Shown one piece after another: positions 7,448-17,216 of a stretch of 64,000 nucleotides of DNA. The notes under the pieces are model-generated. The model was given only the letters and a program-made list of their open reading frames with translations. It had not been told where the DNA came from and searched no databases. Source of the DNA: an uncultured Aequorivita sp. (GTDB taxonomy: Bacteria > Bacteroidota > Bacteroidia > Flavobacteriales > Flavobacteriaceae); assembly GCA_937125455.1 (NCBI GenBank), contig CAKZLK010000022.1, forward strand, positions 40,248 to 104,247. Direction: 5' to 3'. The position numbers and the translations under genes were made by a program. Every line of letters starts with the position of its first letter. Within the stretch, counting starts at the first letter, position 1.

Positions 7448-9691
7448 TTAATCTCTTTTTCTATCTCTATCACGACTGTTACGGTCGTCACGGCCACGGT
7501 TGTCGCGTCCACGATTATCTCTTCCGCCACTTCTGTTATCATCGCGTGGTGGACGTTCCTTATAACCTTCTGGTTTTGGCAGCAAAGCTTTTCTTGAAAC
7601 TTTATCTTTTTTCGTTCTAGGATCAAAACCAATGAATTTCACATCAAAAACATCACCCATATTTACTACGTCGGTTACATTCTCGGTTCTTTCCCAAGCA
7701 AGTTCGCTAACGTGTAATAAGGTTTCATTTCCGGGAGCATCCAAATATTCAACAACGGCGCCAAAATCAAGCATTTTAATAACCTTAACCTTGTATGTAC
7801 CGCCCACTTCCGGTTTGAAGGTAAGCGAATCAATTTTTGCTAATACTGCATCAATTCCCTCCTGATTCGTTCCAAGAATTTCCACGATACCTTCTTCGGT
7901 TACTGGATCTTCATTAATAACGATAGTGGTTTTGGTAGTTTTTTGAAGTTCTTGAATCACTTTTCCACCTGGCCCAATTAAAGCACCAATATATTCGTTT
8001 GGAATAGTAACGGTAACCATTTTTGGTGCGTGTGGCTTCACATCAGCATTTGGTGTTGCAATAGTCTCGATTAATTTATCAAGGATGTGCAAACGACCTG
8101 CGGAAGCTTGTTTTAAAGCATTCACCAAAATTTCATAGGAAAGTCCTTTCACTTTGATGTCCATTTGGCAAGCGGTAATTCCGTCAGCCGTTCCAGTTAC
8201 TTTAAAGTCCATATCACCCAAGTGATCTTCATCACCTAAAATATCAGAAAGAACTGCGTATTTTCCACTTTCGCCATCAGAAATTAATCCCATTGCAATA
8301 CCGGAAACAGGTTTCTTTAATTGAACCCCAGCATCCATCAACGCCATTGTTCCACTACAAACGGTAGCCATAGAAGAAGAACCGTTAGATTCCAATACTT
8401 CTGAAACAACACGTACTGTGTAAGGACAATCCTTTGGGATCATTCCTTTTAAAGCGCGTTGTGCCAAGTTACCGTGACCAACTTCTCTACGTGATGTTCC
8501 GCGAATAGGGCGGGCTTCACCAGTTGAGAAAGGAGGGAAATTATAGTGAAGGTAGAAAGTTTCTTCGCCTTCAAAAGATGGCATGTCAATTTGGTTTGCT
8601 TCACGTGAAGTTCCCAAAGTAACGGTTGCTAAAGCCTGAGTTTCACCTCGAGTGAAAATTGCCGAACCGTGTGTTGAAGGCAAATAATCAATCTCACACC
8701 AAATTGGGCGGATTTCATCTGTTTTTCTTCCGTCCAGACGCAAACCTTCGTTTAAGGTGAGGTCGCGAACAGCTGCTTTTTCAGCTTTGCTGTAATATTT
8801 TGAGACCAAATCTCCAAAATCTGCCATTTCCTCTTCAGAAAAAGTAGCTTTTATTTCTTCTTTAATTTCAGCGAAGGAAGCGCTTCTTTCGTGTTTAGCT
8901 GATCCAGCTTTTGCAACGGCATATACTTTATCGTATGCCATATCGTGAATCTTTTTCTTTAAATCTTCATCCTCACGTTCTGAATCGTATTCACGTACTT
9001 CTTTTCTGCCAACAGCTTCAGCCAATCTAAGTTGTGCCTCGCATTGTTTTTTAATATGTTCGTGGGCGAATTTAATGGCCTCAACCATTTCTTCTTCTGA
9101 AATCTCTTTCATTTCACCTTCAACCATCATTACAGAATCTGCAGAAGCTCCAATCACCATATCGATGTCAGATTCTTCCAATTGCGCTCTTGAAGGATTA
9201 ATAACGAATTCGCCATTAACTCTTCCTACACGCGCTTCAGAAATAGCGCATTCAAAAGGAAAATCTGAAAGCTGAATAGCTGCAGAAGCCGCCAAACCTG
9301 CCATTGCATCTGGCATCACGTCATCATCGTGGCTCATTAACTGGATCATTACTTGTGTTTCCGCGTGATAATCCTTTGGGAAAAGTGGGCGAAGTACACG
9401 ATCTACTAAACGCATTGTCAATACTTCACCATCGCTTGGTCTAGCTTCTCTTTTAAAGAAACCGCCTGGGTAACGTCCCGAAGCAGCAAATTTTTCGCGA
9501 TAGTCTACTGTTAATGGTAGAAAGTCAACATCGCTTTGTTTGTAGTTTGAAACTACAGTACAAAGTAGCATACATTTTCCGGATTGCACAACGACAGAAC
9601 CATGGGCCTGTTTTGCCAATTTTCCGGTTTCGATGGAGATTTCCCTTCCATCACCTAGGTCTATGACCTCTCTAAATACTTTAGGTATCAT
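7448..9691 (-). CDS. pnp: Polyribonucleotide nucleotidyltransferase (PNPase)
   Basis: PNPase degrades RNA 3' to 5' by phosphorolysis. The chosen start is the ATG at 9691 ([16 protein letters not shown]), which gives 747 residues; a GTG seven codons upstream is less likely because homologues start at MIPKVF. Two RNase PH domains come first, with [17 protein letters not shown] in the second. A KH domain follows ([19 protein letters not shown]), then an S1 domain ([20 protein letters not shown]). The last 35 or so residues are an unusual Arg/Asp/Gly-rich tail. rpsO lies upstream behind its own terminator, the common rpsO-pnp order. Confidence 0.96.
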   Translation of the reverse strand: MIPKVFREVIDLGDGREISIETGKLAKQAHGSVVVQSGKCMLLCTVVSNYKQSDVDFLPLTVDYREKFAASGRYPGGFFKREARPSDGEVLTMRLVDRVLRPLFPKDYHAETQVMIQLMSHDDDVMPDAMAGLAASAAIQLSDFPFECAISEARVGRVNGEFVINPSRAQLEESDIDMVIGASADSVMMVEGEMKEISEEEMVEAIKFAHEHIKKQCEAQLRLAEAVGRKEVREYDSEREDEDLKKKIHDMAYDKVYAVAKAGSAKHERSASFAEIKEEIKATFSEEEMADFGDLVSKYYSKAEKAAVRDLTLNEGLRLDGRKTDEIRPIWCEIDYLPSTHGSAIFTRGETQALATVTLGTSREANQIDMPSFEGEETFYLHYNFPPFSTGEARPIRGTSRREVGHGNLAQRALKGMIPKDCPYTVRVVSEVLESNGSSSMATVCSGTMALMDAGVQLKKPVSGIAMGLISDGESGKYAVLSDILGDEDHLGDMDFKVTGTADGITACQMDIKVKGLSYEILVNALKQASAGRLHILDKLIETIATPNADVKPHAPKMVTVTIPNEYIGALIGPGGKVIQELQKTTKTTIVINEDPVTEEGIVEILGTNQEGIDAVLAKIDSLTFKPEVGGTYKVKVIKMLDFGAVVEYLDAPGNETLLHVSELAWERTENVTDVVNMGDVFDVKFIGFDPRTKKDKVSRKALLPKPEGYKERPPRDDNRSGGRDNRGRDNRGRDDRNSRDRDRKRD

Positions 9692-9852
9692 TTGTTTTTC
9701 ATTTTTGCACACACAGTAGTGTGCAGTTAATTTTGGTCAAAACCTGATTTTCAGGCTTAGTGTTGTTGTGTTGTTGTGGTTGACCAATGAAAAACCTAAG
9801 GGTAGCTTTTCTATGTGTTTCAGAAATAAGTTCTGAAAAAAAATATAAAAAT

Positions 9853-9874
9853 AAAGGGCTCGTAAGAGCCCTTT
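9853..9874 (-). terminator. Terminator of rpsO
   Basis: A 9-bp stem AAAGGGCTC/GAGCCCTTT with loop GTAA is followed on the minus strand by a long T-rich stretch. It starts 8 nt after the rpsO stop. Confidence 0.88.
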
Positions 9875-9881
9875 TAAAATA

Positions 9882-10151
9882 TTACTTACGTAATCCTAAT
9901 TCTTTAACGATTGCACGGTAGCGAAGGATGTCTTTTTTCATAAGATAATCCAACAATGATCTACGTTTTCCAACCAACATTACCAAAGAACGCTCCGTAT
10001 TATAATCCTTGTGGTTTGCTTTAAGGTGTTTTGTTAAATGCGCGATGCGATAAGTGAATAAAGCAATCTGTCCTTCAGCTGAACCAGTGTCAGACTTGGA
10101 CTTTCCGTGTTTAGCGAAAATTTTTTCTTTTTCTTCTTGGGATAAATACAT
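9882..10151 (-). CDS. rpsO: 30S ribosomal protein S15
   Basis: S15 binds 16S rRNA in the platform of the small subunit. At 89 residues it has exactly the family length. It carries SDTGSAEGQIALFTYRI, LTKHLKANHKDYNTER and the C-terminal GKRRSLLDYLMKKD. It precedes pnp on the same strand, separated by a terminator and about 190 nt. No leader structure for S15 autoregulation could be established by eye. Confidence 0.97.
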   Translation of the reverse strand: MYLSQEEKEKIFAKHGKSKSDTGSAEGQIALFTYRIAHLTKHLKANHKDYNTERSLVMLVGKRRSLLDYLMKKDILRYRAIVKELGLRK

Positions 10152-10208
10152 GCCAATATTGTTAAAATGATTTTTATGTACTGACTACCGTTTTGATAAT
10201 CAAGGCTG

Positions 10209-10243
10209 CAAAAGTACAAAATTGAATTGAAAATTCATGGCAA
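10209..10243 (-). promoter_or_regulatory. rpsO: Likely rpsO promoter (TACTTTTG, -33 TTG)
   Basis: On the minus strand TACTTTTG (10209-10216) matches the Bacteroidota -7 element TAnnTTTG. A TTG lies 24 nt upstream (10241-10243), slightly beyond the usual spacing. The -7 element is about 58 nt before the rpsO ATG. Confidence 0.55.
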
Positions 10244-10321
10244 TAAAATAAAATTAATTTAAAATATATCGAATTTACTATTTTCTGCGTTATAAATGTC
10301 TAAACCCCTAAACCTCAATTT

Positions 10322-11155
10322 ATGAAAAACAACCTTTTTAAATTTTTTGCTACTTTATTTTTCGGCGGAATGTTTCTTTTTACCAGTTGTAACAAAGAAG
10401 CTAACGAATCTACAGAAGAAGTAAACTTTACTTCAGATAATTCGGCTAGAGCTGCAAAAATGGATAATGTTGCCGAAGGAAGCTTTAATATTATGGAGCA
10501 GGCTTTTGTGGAAAATGAAACTGCCGGCCGTGGGATTAACCAGCTGTCTTTATTTCCTGATTGTACACAAATCTCTGTAAGTACCCAAGGTAATAGTGTT
10601 TTGGTTTTGATAGATTTTGGTGACTCCTGTACGCTCAACAATGGGAATGTTGTTTCGGGGAGTATTCTTTTGGATTATGGTCCATTGGTTGCCGGTACCT
10701 ATACAGTCAATTACCTTTATAATGACTTTACTTTTAATAATAATGGCGTTAGCGGAGGAGGTGATTTTTTATATGAAATAGCCAATCAAAATGGAAATCC
10801 ACAATCTACATTAAATGAAAGTATAACAGTTAGTTTCCCTAACACAAGCGTAACAGGAACACGTAATGGCCTAAGAGTATCCGAATGGGTGGAGGGAGTA
10901 GGTTCTGGCACTTGGCTGGATAATGTTTACTACGTGACCGGAAATTGGCAAACCGAATTTACAAATGGTTTTGATAGAAGTGGCGAAGTGACTGATGTCT
11001 TGGTTCGAAAACTATCCTGCCCCTTTTTGGTTAGTGGTATTCTTCAAGTAACACAAGACGGTGTAACCGCAGCAATTGATTTTGGTGATGGTGAATGTGA
11101 CAACCAGGCTGTGTTTATATACAATGGACAAGAATATCCTTTTACAATGAATTAA
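10322..11155 (+). CDS. Lipoprotein of unknown function
   Basis: A predicted 277-residue lipoprotein. The signal peptide MKNNLFKFFATLFFGG runs to a lipobox FTSC with Cys about residue 23, followed by NKEANEST. The body is Asn/Gly/Thr-rich and looks mostly beta. It has two internally similar halves around CTQISVSTQGNSVLVLIDFG and ILQVTQDGVTAAIDFGDGEC, which suggests duplicated beta units. I recognise no enzymatic motif. It is monocistronic, converging on accD across a shared terminator. Confidence 0.75.
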   Translation: MKNNLFKFFATLFFGGMFLFTSCNKEANESTEEVNFTSDNSARAAKMDNVAEGSFNIMEQAFVENETAGRGINQLSLFPDCTQISVSTQGNSVLVLIDFGDSCTLNNGNVVSGSILLDYGPLVAGTYTVNYLYNDFTFNNNGVSGGGDFLYEIANQNGNPQSTLNESITVSFPNTSVTGTRNGLRVSEWVEGVGSGTWLDNVYYVTGNWQTEFTNGFDRSGEVTDVLVRKLSCPFLVSGILQVTQDGVTAAIDFGDGECDNQAVFIYNGQEYPFTMN

Positions 11156-11173
11156 TTGAATTTTATAAAAAAG

Positions 11174-11204
11174 AAAAAGCTGCTCGTTTTGAGCAGCTTT
11201 TTTT
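11174..11204. terminator. Bidirectional terminator between the lipoprotein gene and accD
   Basis: AAAAAGCTGCTC, a 5-nt loop, then GAGCAGCTTTTT. It is flanked by A on the left and T on the right, so it can end transcripts from both sides. The right edge touches the accD stop codon. Confidence 0.88.
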
Positions 11205-12069
11205 ATGCGGTTTTTTCACGAAGTGGTCTGTTTAAAACCAGATCAAGATATAGATTGATTTTTCGTTTTAGATCACGGCGGTGGGTAATGAAATCCAAGA
11301 ACCCATGCTCCAAAACAAATTCAGCAGTTTGAAAGCCTTCGGGAAGTTCCTTTCCTGTGGTGTCGCGAACAACACGTGGTCCTGCAAAACCAATTAAAGC
11401 ACCGGGCTCGCTAATGTTTATATCACCTAGCATTGCAAAAGAGGCTGTAGTTCCTCCTGTGGTTGGGTCTGTACATAAGGAAATGTAAGGTATTCCAGCG
11501 TCACTAAGTTGTGCGAGTTTTACACTTGTTTTTGCAAGTTGCATCAACGATAGCGCGGCCTCCATCATTCGGGCACCACCACTTTTTGATATTATTAATA
11601 GGGGGATTTTCTTTTTAAGGGAATAATCTGCTGCACGGGCAATTTTTTCACCTACAACACTTCCCATTGAACCGCCAATAAAACTGAAATCCATACAGGC
11701 AATTACCAAATCGGCACCCATGGATTTTCCAACAGCACAACGAACGGCATCTTTAAGTCCTGTCTTTTCCTGTGCTTCTTTCAGTCTGTCGGTATATTTC
11801 TTTTTATCCTCGAACTTTAAAGTGTCTTGAGAAGTAAGGTTTTTATCGAGCTCTTTAAATTTATTATTGTCAAAGAGAATTTCAAAATACTCTTTGCTTC
11901 CAATTCGAACATGATAGCCGTCTTCTGGACTTACATAAAAATTCTTTTCAAGCTCTTCGCTATCAACAATTTTTCCAGTGGGCGATTTGTACCAAAGTCC
12001 TTTTGGTACATCTTTTTTTTCTTCAGTTGGGGTTTGTATCCCTTTTTTTGTTCTTTTAAACCAAGGCAT
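11203..12069 (-). CDS. accD: Acetyl-CoA carboxylase carboxyltransferase beta subunit, cysteine-free N-terminus
   Basis: AccD and AccA transfer the carboxyl group from biotin to acetyl-CoA in fatty acid synthesis. The 288-residue protein has the crotonase-type core, with MSKS-like [35 protein letters not shown] and [13 protein letters not shown]. The N-terminal zinc ribbon normally has two CxxC pairs. Here the aligned places read YKSPTG and [11 protein letters not shown], with no cysteine before about residue 109. The fold may persist without zinc; I believe this is shared with other flavobacteria. The gene starts 12 nt after fbaA, so they may be co-transcribed. accA is not in the window. Confidence 0.95.
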   Translation of the reverse strand: MPWFKRTKKGIQTPTEEKKDVPKGLWYKSPTGKIVDSEELEKNFYVSPEDGYHVRIGSKEYFEILFDNNKFKELDKNLTSQDTLKFEDKKKYTDRLKEAQEKTGLKDAVRCAVGKSMGADLVIACMDFSFIGGSMGSVVGEKIARAADYSLKKKIPLLIISKSGGARMMEAALSLMQLAKTSVKLAQLSDAGIPYISLCTDPTTGGTTASFAMLGDINISEPGALIGFAGPRVVRDTTGKELPEGFQTAEFVLEHGFLDFITHRRDLKRKINLYLDLVLNRPLREKTA

Positions 12070-12081
12070 AGGAGGAGTTTT

Positions 12082-13149
12082 TTATAACGTATTAACGTTG
12101 TTTAGGTCTTTAAAAGCCTGTTCAAGTCTTTTTTTGAAAGTGATTTCGCCTTCGCGAAGCCACTTCCTTGGATCGTAATATTTTTTATTTGGAAGGTCAT
12201 CTCCTTCTGGATTACCTATTTGGGTTTTTAAATACTCCAGATTGCTTATTATATAATCGCGGACTCCTTCCGTAAAGGCAAATTGCATATCTGTGTCAAT
12301 ATTCATTTTTATAACGCCGTAGCTTATTGCTTCACGTATTTCTTCTATGGTGGAACCACTTCCGCCGTGAAAAACAAAATCTACTGGATTGTGACCTGTA
12401 TTGAATTTTTTCTGAACATATTCCTGCGAATTTTTCAGGATGATAGGGGTTAATTTTACATTGCCAGGTTTATAAACACCGTGTACATTTCCAAAAGCAG
12501 CAGCAATTGTAAACTGATCGCTAATTTTGGATAGTTCTTCATATGCATAAGCAACTTCTTCTGGCTGTGTGTATAATTTTGAAGAATCGACATCGGTATT
12601 GTCCACGCCATCTTCTTCACCACCAGTTATACCCAATTCAATTTCAAGGGTCATTCCTATTTTGCTCATACGCTCAAGGTAGCGTTTGCATATTTCAATG
12701 TTTTCATTGATAGGCTCTTCAGAAAGATCAATCATATGTGAGCTATAAAGCGGTTTTCCGGTTTCTTTATAGAATTTTTCACCTGCATCTAATAAACCGT
12801 CAATCCAAGGAAGTAACTTTTTTGCACAATGGTCCGTGTGAAGAATAACAGTAGCTCCATAAGCTTTAGCAAGTTCGTGAACATGTTTTGCGCCAGCAAC
12901 TCCACCAGCAATTGCGGCTTTTTCGTTTTCGTTTGAAAGTCCTTTTCCGGCGTTAAAATGTGCTCCACCATTAGAAAATTGAATGATTACAGGAGCGTTC
13001 AGCGCAGAAGCTGTTTCAAGAACGGCATTAACGCTATCGGAACCCACTACATTTACGGCAGGCATTGCAAAACCTTTGTCTTTTGCATATTGATGAATTT
13101 TTTGAATTTCTTTTCCCGAAGCTACTCCAGGTTTAATTCCGTGGCTCAT
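12082..13149 (-). CDS. fbaA: Fructose-bisphosphate aldolase, class II
   Basis: This zinc enzyme interconverts fructose 1,6-bisphosphate with glyceraldehyde 3-phosphate and dihydroxyacetone phosphate in glycolysis and gluconeogenesis. Its 355 residues match the FbaA (class IIA) length. Metal-ligand regions are visible: ILHTDHCAKK, ELGITGGEEDGVDN, FGNVHGVYKPGNV and VFHGGSGST. The C-terminus has YDPRKWLREGE. Two TAnnTTTG elements lie just upstream. accD follows after 12 nt. Confidence 0.97.
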   Translation of the reverse strand: MSHGIKPGVASGKEIQKIHQYAKDKGFAMPAVNVVGSDSVNAVLETASALNAPVIIQFSNGGAHFNAGKGLSNENEKAAIAGGVAGAKHVHELAKAYGATVILHTDHCAKKLLPWIDGLLDAGEKFYKETGKPLYSSHMIDLSEEPINENIEICKRYLERMSKIGMTLEIELGITGGEEDGVDNTDVDSSKLYTQPEEVAYAYEELSKISDQFTIAAAFGNVHGVYKPGNVKLTPIILKNSQEYVQKKFNTGHNPVDFVFHGGSGSTIEEIREAISYGVIKMNIDTDMQFAFTEGVRDYIISNLEYLKTQIGNPEGDDLPNKKYYDPRKWLREGEITFKKRLEQAFKDLNNVNTL

Positions 13150-13169
13150 ATTGAAATGTGTTTAGCAAG

Positions 13170-13186
13170 CAAAAATAACAAATTTA
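13170..13186 (-). promoter_or_regulatory. fbaA: Candidate fbaA -7 elements
   Basis: The minus strand carries two exact TAnnTTTG matches in the 43-nt gap upstream of fbaA: TATTTTTG (13170-13177) and TAAATTTG (13179-13186). No well-spaced -33 TTG was seen. Confidence 0.45.
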
Positions 13187-13192
13187 TATGGT

Positions 13193-15751
13193 TTAAAAGG
13201 GATAGTTTATACCGATGTTGTAAACAGCCTTACGGAAACTATAGTCTGTAAACCACCTTTCGCCGATAGGGTTTCCGGGATTGTGGGTTTTAAATCCTAT
13301 ATCAAACCGGAATACAAAAAAGCCGAAATCATATCGTAAGCCGATTCCCGTTGCAACCGCAATTTCCTTTAAATCTGCAATGCCGTTAAATACGGAGGCA
13401 TCATCTTCAATATTGTCCAAAACATTCCAAATATTACCGGCATCTACAAAAAAAGCTCCTTTAAAATCGCCGAGGATGGTATATCTATATTCAGCATTGA
13501 AAGCGAGTTTAAAATTTGCATCGTTAAAATCCAGAACACTACCGCTGCTTCCCGGGCCAAGCGCATAAGCTCTCCATCCGCGGTTATCATTGGTGCCGCC
13601 AGCAAAATAACTTCGGGTAAAGGGAATGCTGTTGCTGTTTCCGTAAGGAATGGCAATACCTCCAAAAGCGCGTACTGCAATTATATTATTACTATTTATT
13701 TCCCAATGCTTTATATATTCTGCTTCTACTTTTGCATATTGCGAATAGACAATACCTAGCGTTTCATAGTTTCCGTTAGCGTTCTTTTTAAGTCCGGCAA
13801 GACCCGATATTCCAGAAAGAAAATTTCCAGCAGATTCTAATTTTAAACGTGTCCGGGAAAAATTATTGTCATTTATGTTTTCACGTGTATCTCGGGTCAG
13901 CGTCACGTTTGAGGCAAAAATAAGGTTGTTCTCACTAAGACGTAATTGCCGTTCATAGATGCTTAAAACTTCCTGATAGATTTCAGAATCAGTACTTATT
14001 GTATTGTTTAAAACATTATTAATAAAAGTGCTGGTCTCATCTGGAATTTCCAGTGTGGGATCAGATGATGGATTGTTAAAATCATAATTAAGCCCATTAG
14101 CTATTTCGTTGAGTCTATTGTATGAGCTTTTATATACATTGTAATAATTTTCCGTATTCAGATTTCTCACAAACTGAAGATTCAGTAAATCTAATTGGTA
14201 TGTAAGTATTTTTGAAGGTTTCCATTTGTAGTTATAAACAGCATTGGCAGTCTGTCTATCAAGCCCGATATTGTTCTGAACGCTAGAACCGAAGCTTGCA
14301 CTAGTTGATGGAGACATATACTTCGGTATAAGTTTATTAGTATTTAAAGGAAAAATAATCCGTGGAAAAGTTAGTTTTATATCGCCCCCAAATTCTGAAA
14401 TATTAAAAAAGCCATTGCCACTTTCTCCTGCATCCTTTGAAGAACCCAAACTTCCCCTGCCAGAAATTTCAAGAATTTCTGCACCGCGAAATATATTCCT
14501 GAAAATCATATTTCCACTAAAACTAATACCGAATTGTTGAATAGTTGAAGTAAAAGCGTCAAAATCAACCCCAAGTGTAAAACGATCACGCGGACTCAAC
14601 AAAATAGTTGAATTTAAAAGATTTCCCGTGGTGTCTGATGCGATTGCTGCATAACTAATGTTAGGATATTTAAAAATCCGTAGGTCACTTATTTGGTTAT
14701 AGGTCAATGTGCGGTCTATGTCCTTATAGATATTACCAGGTGTAATTGAAACGGCATCTATAATTGCCTTTGGGCGAAAACGCATTTTACCATAGCTAAA
14801 AAGTTTATAACCATTATAGCTTATCGAATCCTGAAATTTTTTATCACGGTTTTCATATGAAAAATCCGTAACGATTCTCACTTCTTTAATTTTATGAACC
14901 TTAAAAGGAACCGTATATGTACTATCGCCTTCAGTAATTTTTCTGTTTGGGATGATATAGGTTATATCCGCTTTGTGGTTTGTATTTACAGTGTCTGCCT
15001 CAAAACCTACATATTCCTGTTCAAAATAATAAAGTCCTGAATTTCGAAACTGAATGGTTAATCGGTCACGTTCGTTCACAAAATCAGTTGCTGCATATTG
15101 TTTTCCAGGAACAATAAATGATCTGTTTTTTGTAATTTGAAAAAGTGAGTCAACCACAGGCGAACTTATATTTTCGCCAATGGAGTCACCTACAAAATAA
15201 GGCTGATGCCTTTTTACGGAATATGTGATTGCGGCTCTTTTTTTTCTTTTTTCGCTTGGCTCTATCTTGTAATCCACTTCGTCATTAAAATAACCATAGC
15301 TTGCATACCAGCGTTTTAATCTTTCCATGGATTTTTTTATTTTATCCTCGGTTATTATTACGGGTGCATCGCCAGATTTTTGTAACCACTTATTGAGCCC
15401 CACATAACTGCTATCTAATTGGTCAACCTGTTTTTTTGATAGCAGGCGAATAAGCCGTTCTTCGCGTTTTGGATTTTTGTGAAGCCATTTATAATACGTA
15501 GAATCTGGTTGCGGATCAGCAAGATTATATACGTGAAGTCCAAATGGAATACCCACAAGCGGAATAGAAAGGTTTGGTTTTTGTGCCAACTGCGTATAGA
15601 CTCCAGATTCTTTTGTTTTTACGCTATCAACAAGAATTGTATTCTCTGTGAGTAAAAACTTTCCGTCAGGAACCCGCTTTACTGCATTACAGGAAAAAAA
15701 CAGACTGATTAATACTATAAATAGTGATATTTTTGTGTGGGTGCGCTTCAA
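13193..15751 (-). CDS. tamL: TamL-like BamA/TamA-family outer-membrane lipoprotein
   Basis: An Omp85-type protein that in Bacteroidota is a lipidated TamA relative acting in outer-membrane biogenesis. I chose a TTG start at 15751 (852 residues), which gives MKRTHTKISLF and a signal peptide with lipobox LFFSC. A longer frame from 15805 has a poor signal peptide and runs over a -7 element at 15773-15780. The N-terminal half is soluble and POTRA-like. The C-terminal half is a beta-barrel, with NDNRGWRAYALGPGSSG in its surface-antigen region and a terminal strand AVYNIGINYPF ending in Phe. It is divergent from an RNA methyltransferase. Confidence 0.85.
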   Translation of the reverse strand: MKRTHTKISLFIVLISLFFSCNAVKRVPDGKFLLTENTILVDSVKTKESGVYTQLAQKPNLSIPLVGIPFGLHVYNLADPQPDSTYYKWLHKNPKREERLIRLLSKKQVDQLDSSYVGLNKWLQKSGDAPVIITEDKIKKSMERLKRWYASYGYFNDEVDYKIEPSEKRKKRAAITYSVKRHQPYFVGDSIGENISSPVVDSLFQITKNRSFIVPGKQYAATDFVNERDRLTIQFRNSGLYYFEQEYVGFEADTVNTNHKADITYIIPNRKITEGDSTYTVPFKVHKIKEVRIVTDFSYENRDKKFQDSISYNGYKLFSYGKMRFRPKAIIDAVSITPGNIYKDIDRTLTYNQISDLRIFKYPNISYAAIASDTTGNLLNSTILLSPRDRFTLGVDFDAFTSTIQQFGISFSGNMIFRNIFRGAEILEISGRGSLGSSKDAGESGNGFFNISEFGGDIKLTFPRIIFPLNTNKLIPKYMSPSTSASFGSSVQNNIGLDRQTANAVYNYKWKPSKILTYQLDLLNLQFVRNLNTENYYNVYKSSYNRLNEIANGLNYDFNNPSSDPTLEIPDETSTFINNVLNNTISTDSEIYQEVLSIYERQLRLSENNLIFASNVTLTRDTRENINDNNFSRTRLKLESAGNFLSGISGLAGLKKNANGNYETLGIVYSQYAKVEAEYIKHWEINSNNIIAVRAFGGIAIPYGNSNSIPFTRSYFAGGTNDNRGWRAYALGPGSSGSVLDFNDANFKLAFNAEYRYTILGDFKGAFFVDAGNIWNVLDNIEDDASVFNGIADLKEIAVATGIGLRYDFGFFVFRFDIGFKTHNPGNPIGERWFTDYSFRKAVYNIGINYPF

Positions 15752-15772
15752 GTGTACTTTTTTATTCAAATT

Positions 15773-15780
15773 CAAAAATA
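15773..15780 (-). promoter_or_regulatory. tamL: Candidate tamL -7 element
   Basis: TATTTTTG on the minus strand matches TAnnTTTG and lies 21 nt before the proposed TTG start. It supports that start over the longer frame. Confidence 0.5.
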
Positions 15781-15787
15781 CTATATT

Positions 15788-16516
15788 TTGGTCAGCAAAA
15801 GTCAAACAAAATTAATAACGAGCCTTCAACAAAAAAAGTACCGTGACCAGACAGGTCTTTTTGTAGGCGAAGGACCAAAAGTTATTGCAGAATTAATAAA
15901 CGAAGGTATTAAGTTAAAATGGCTTTTTACAACTGATACTTCCAAAAATAACGCTGAAAATCATTTTCACATTACCGAAGCCGAACTCAAAAAAATAAGC
16001 TTTCTTAAAACAGCAAACACTTCTTTGGCAGTTTTTGAAATCCCCAAACCAGCGTTTTTGCAAGATTCAGGGTTGATCGTTGCTTTGGATGCCATTCGTG
16101 ATCCAGGAAATTTAGGAACAATTATTCGGCTTTGTGATTGGTTTGGTGTACAGCAATTACTTTGTTCCGAAGACACTACAGATTGTTTTAATCCAAAAGT
16201 GGTACAAGCAACAATGGGTTCATTGGCACGCGTGCAGATTCATTATTTGTCGCTTTCGGAATATTTAAGTGATACAAAATTACCTATTTATGGAGGCTTT
16301 ATGGATGGAAATAACGTTTATTCCGAAAAACTTCCAAAAGATGGCATAATAGTTATGGGCAATGAAGCCAATGGCATTTCAAAAGCACTAATCCAGGAAA
16401 TAACACATAAAATAGCTATTCCTCGATTCGGGAAAACTCAAAAAACAGAAAGCCTTAACGTGGCAACGGCAACGGCTATTCTTTTAAGTGAATTTAGAAG
16501 GTTTACTGAAAAGTGA
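15788..16516 (+). CDS. TrmH/SpoU-family RNA 2'-O-methyltransferase
   Basis: A SPOUT-class enzyme that methylates a ribose in rRNA or tRNA using SAM; the target base cannot be told from sequence. The chosen TTG start at 15788 yields 242 residues beginning MVSKSQTKLITSLQQKKYRD. An upstream frame would cover the tamL promoter. The substrate-binding N-terminal domain has GLFVGEGPKVIAEL. The SPOUT knot has ALDAIRDPGNLGTIIRLCDW, VMGNEANGIS and a C-terminal SLNVATATAILLSEF. The 3' end overlaps the convergent porT gene by 14 nt. Confidence 0.9.
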   Translation: MVSKSQTKLITSLQQKKYRDQTGLFVGEGPKVIAELINEGIKLKWLFTTDTSKNNAENHFHITEAELKKISFLKTANTSLAVFEIPKPAFLQDSGLIVALDAIRDPGNLGTIIRLCDWFGVQQLLCSEDTTDCFNPKVVQATMGSLARVQIHYLSLSEYLSDTKLPIYGGFMDGNNVYSEKLPKDGIIVMGNEANGISKALIQEITHKIAIPRFGKTQKTESLNVATATAILLSEFRRFTEK

Positions 16517-17213
16517 AATTCACGAATATGCCTCGACTTGATAATTTATCAATGTTTCCAGTCCATGGGCTATTTGGGTCGTCGTCGGGCACTAGTTCAT
16601 CGCTCAGGGCAAAAACGCCACGAATGGAAGGAGTGAATTTAAAATAATACAAATAGAAATCTATCCCAAAACCAAGCTCGTAATAATTGGTGCTTTTTGT
16701 CATTCGGAATTTTCCCTGTTCGTTATCTTCCGGATTTTTCTCGTTGCTTGATAGGTTTAGTGATGTGGAAATACCGCCAATAATAAACGGTTTTATATTA
16801 TTTAAACGTTTGGTTGAAACTTTTAGTAACAGCGGAACGTGAATGTATGTAGATTTTACTTCCCTTAAATAATCTTTCGGTTCTTCAAATCCTGGAAAAG
16901 TAAGGTTCCGTTGTGTAAAATAGAGGCCTGGTTCCAAACGCAGGTTGAAATATTGGTTGATACGCATATCACCAACAAGCCCAACGTTAAAGCCCGTGGA
17001 GCGCTCCACTTGAATATCGGTGTTGTCGTCTGCATATTGATCTTTGTAGTCAAACTTAAAATCATAGCTGTTGAAACCCAAAAAATAGCCCCAGGAAAAA
17101 CGTTTTTTATCGAAGTTTTCCAAATTGGCCAAGCGCTCTTTGTTGAAAAACCACTGAGCATTGGCACTGTTTGCAATGAATAAAACGGCTAGTACAAAAA
17201 ATAGCTTCTTCAT
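16503..17213 (-). CDS. porT: Type IX secretion system protein PorT
   Basis: PorT (SprT) is an outer-membrane beta-barrel needed for T9SS secretion and gliding. The 236-residue protein has a signal peptide MKKLFFVLAVLFIANSANA cleaved before Gln20. A PorT-family barrel follows, with FSWGYFLGFNSYDFKF, RINQYFNLRLEPGLYF and an aromatic C-terminus IFVNFTFQ. It starts 3 nt after the ubiE stop, the usual ubiE-porT pairing in flavobacteria. The seven T9SS-sorted proteins in this window would depend on it. Confidence 0.9.
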   Translation of the reverse strand: MKKLFFVLAVLFIANSANAQWFFNKERLANLENFDKKRFSWGYFLGFNSYDFKFDYKDQYADDNTDIQVERSTGFNVGLVGDMRINQYFNLRLEPGLYFTQRNLTFPGFEEPKDYLREVKSTYIHVPLLLKVSTKRLNNIKPFIIGGISTSLNLSSNEKNPEDNEQGKFRMTKSTNYYELGFGIDFYLYYFKFTPSIRGVFALSDELVPDDDPNSPWTGNIDKLSSRGIFVNFTFQ

Positions 17214-17216
17214 AAA

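Noticed and set aside
15737..15787. Longer N-terminus for the RNA methyltransferase
   Set aside because: The extension is a hydrophobic non-family stretch that runs over the tamL promoter and start; the TTG at 15788 gives a normal N-terminus.
15752..15805. Longer N-terminus for tamL
   Set aside because: It would bury the lipoprotein signal peptide and cover the -7 element at 15773-15780.
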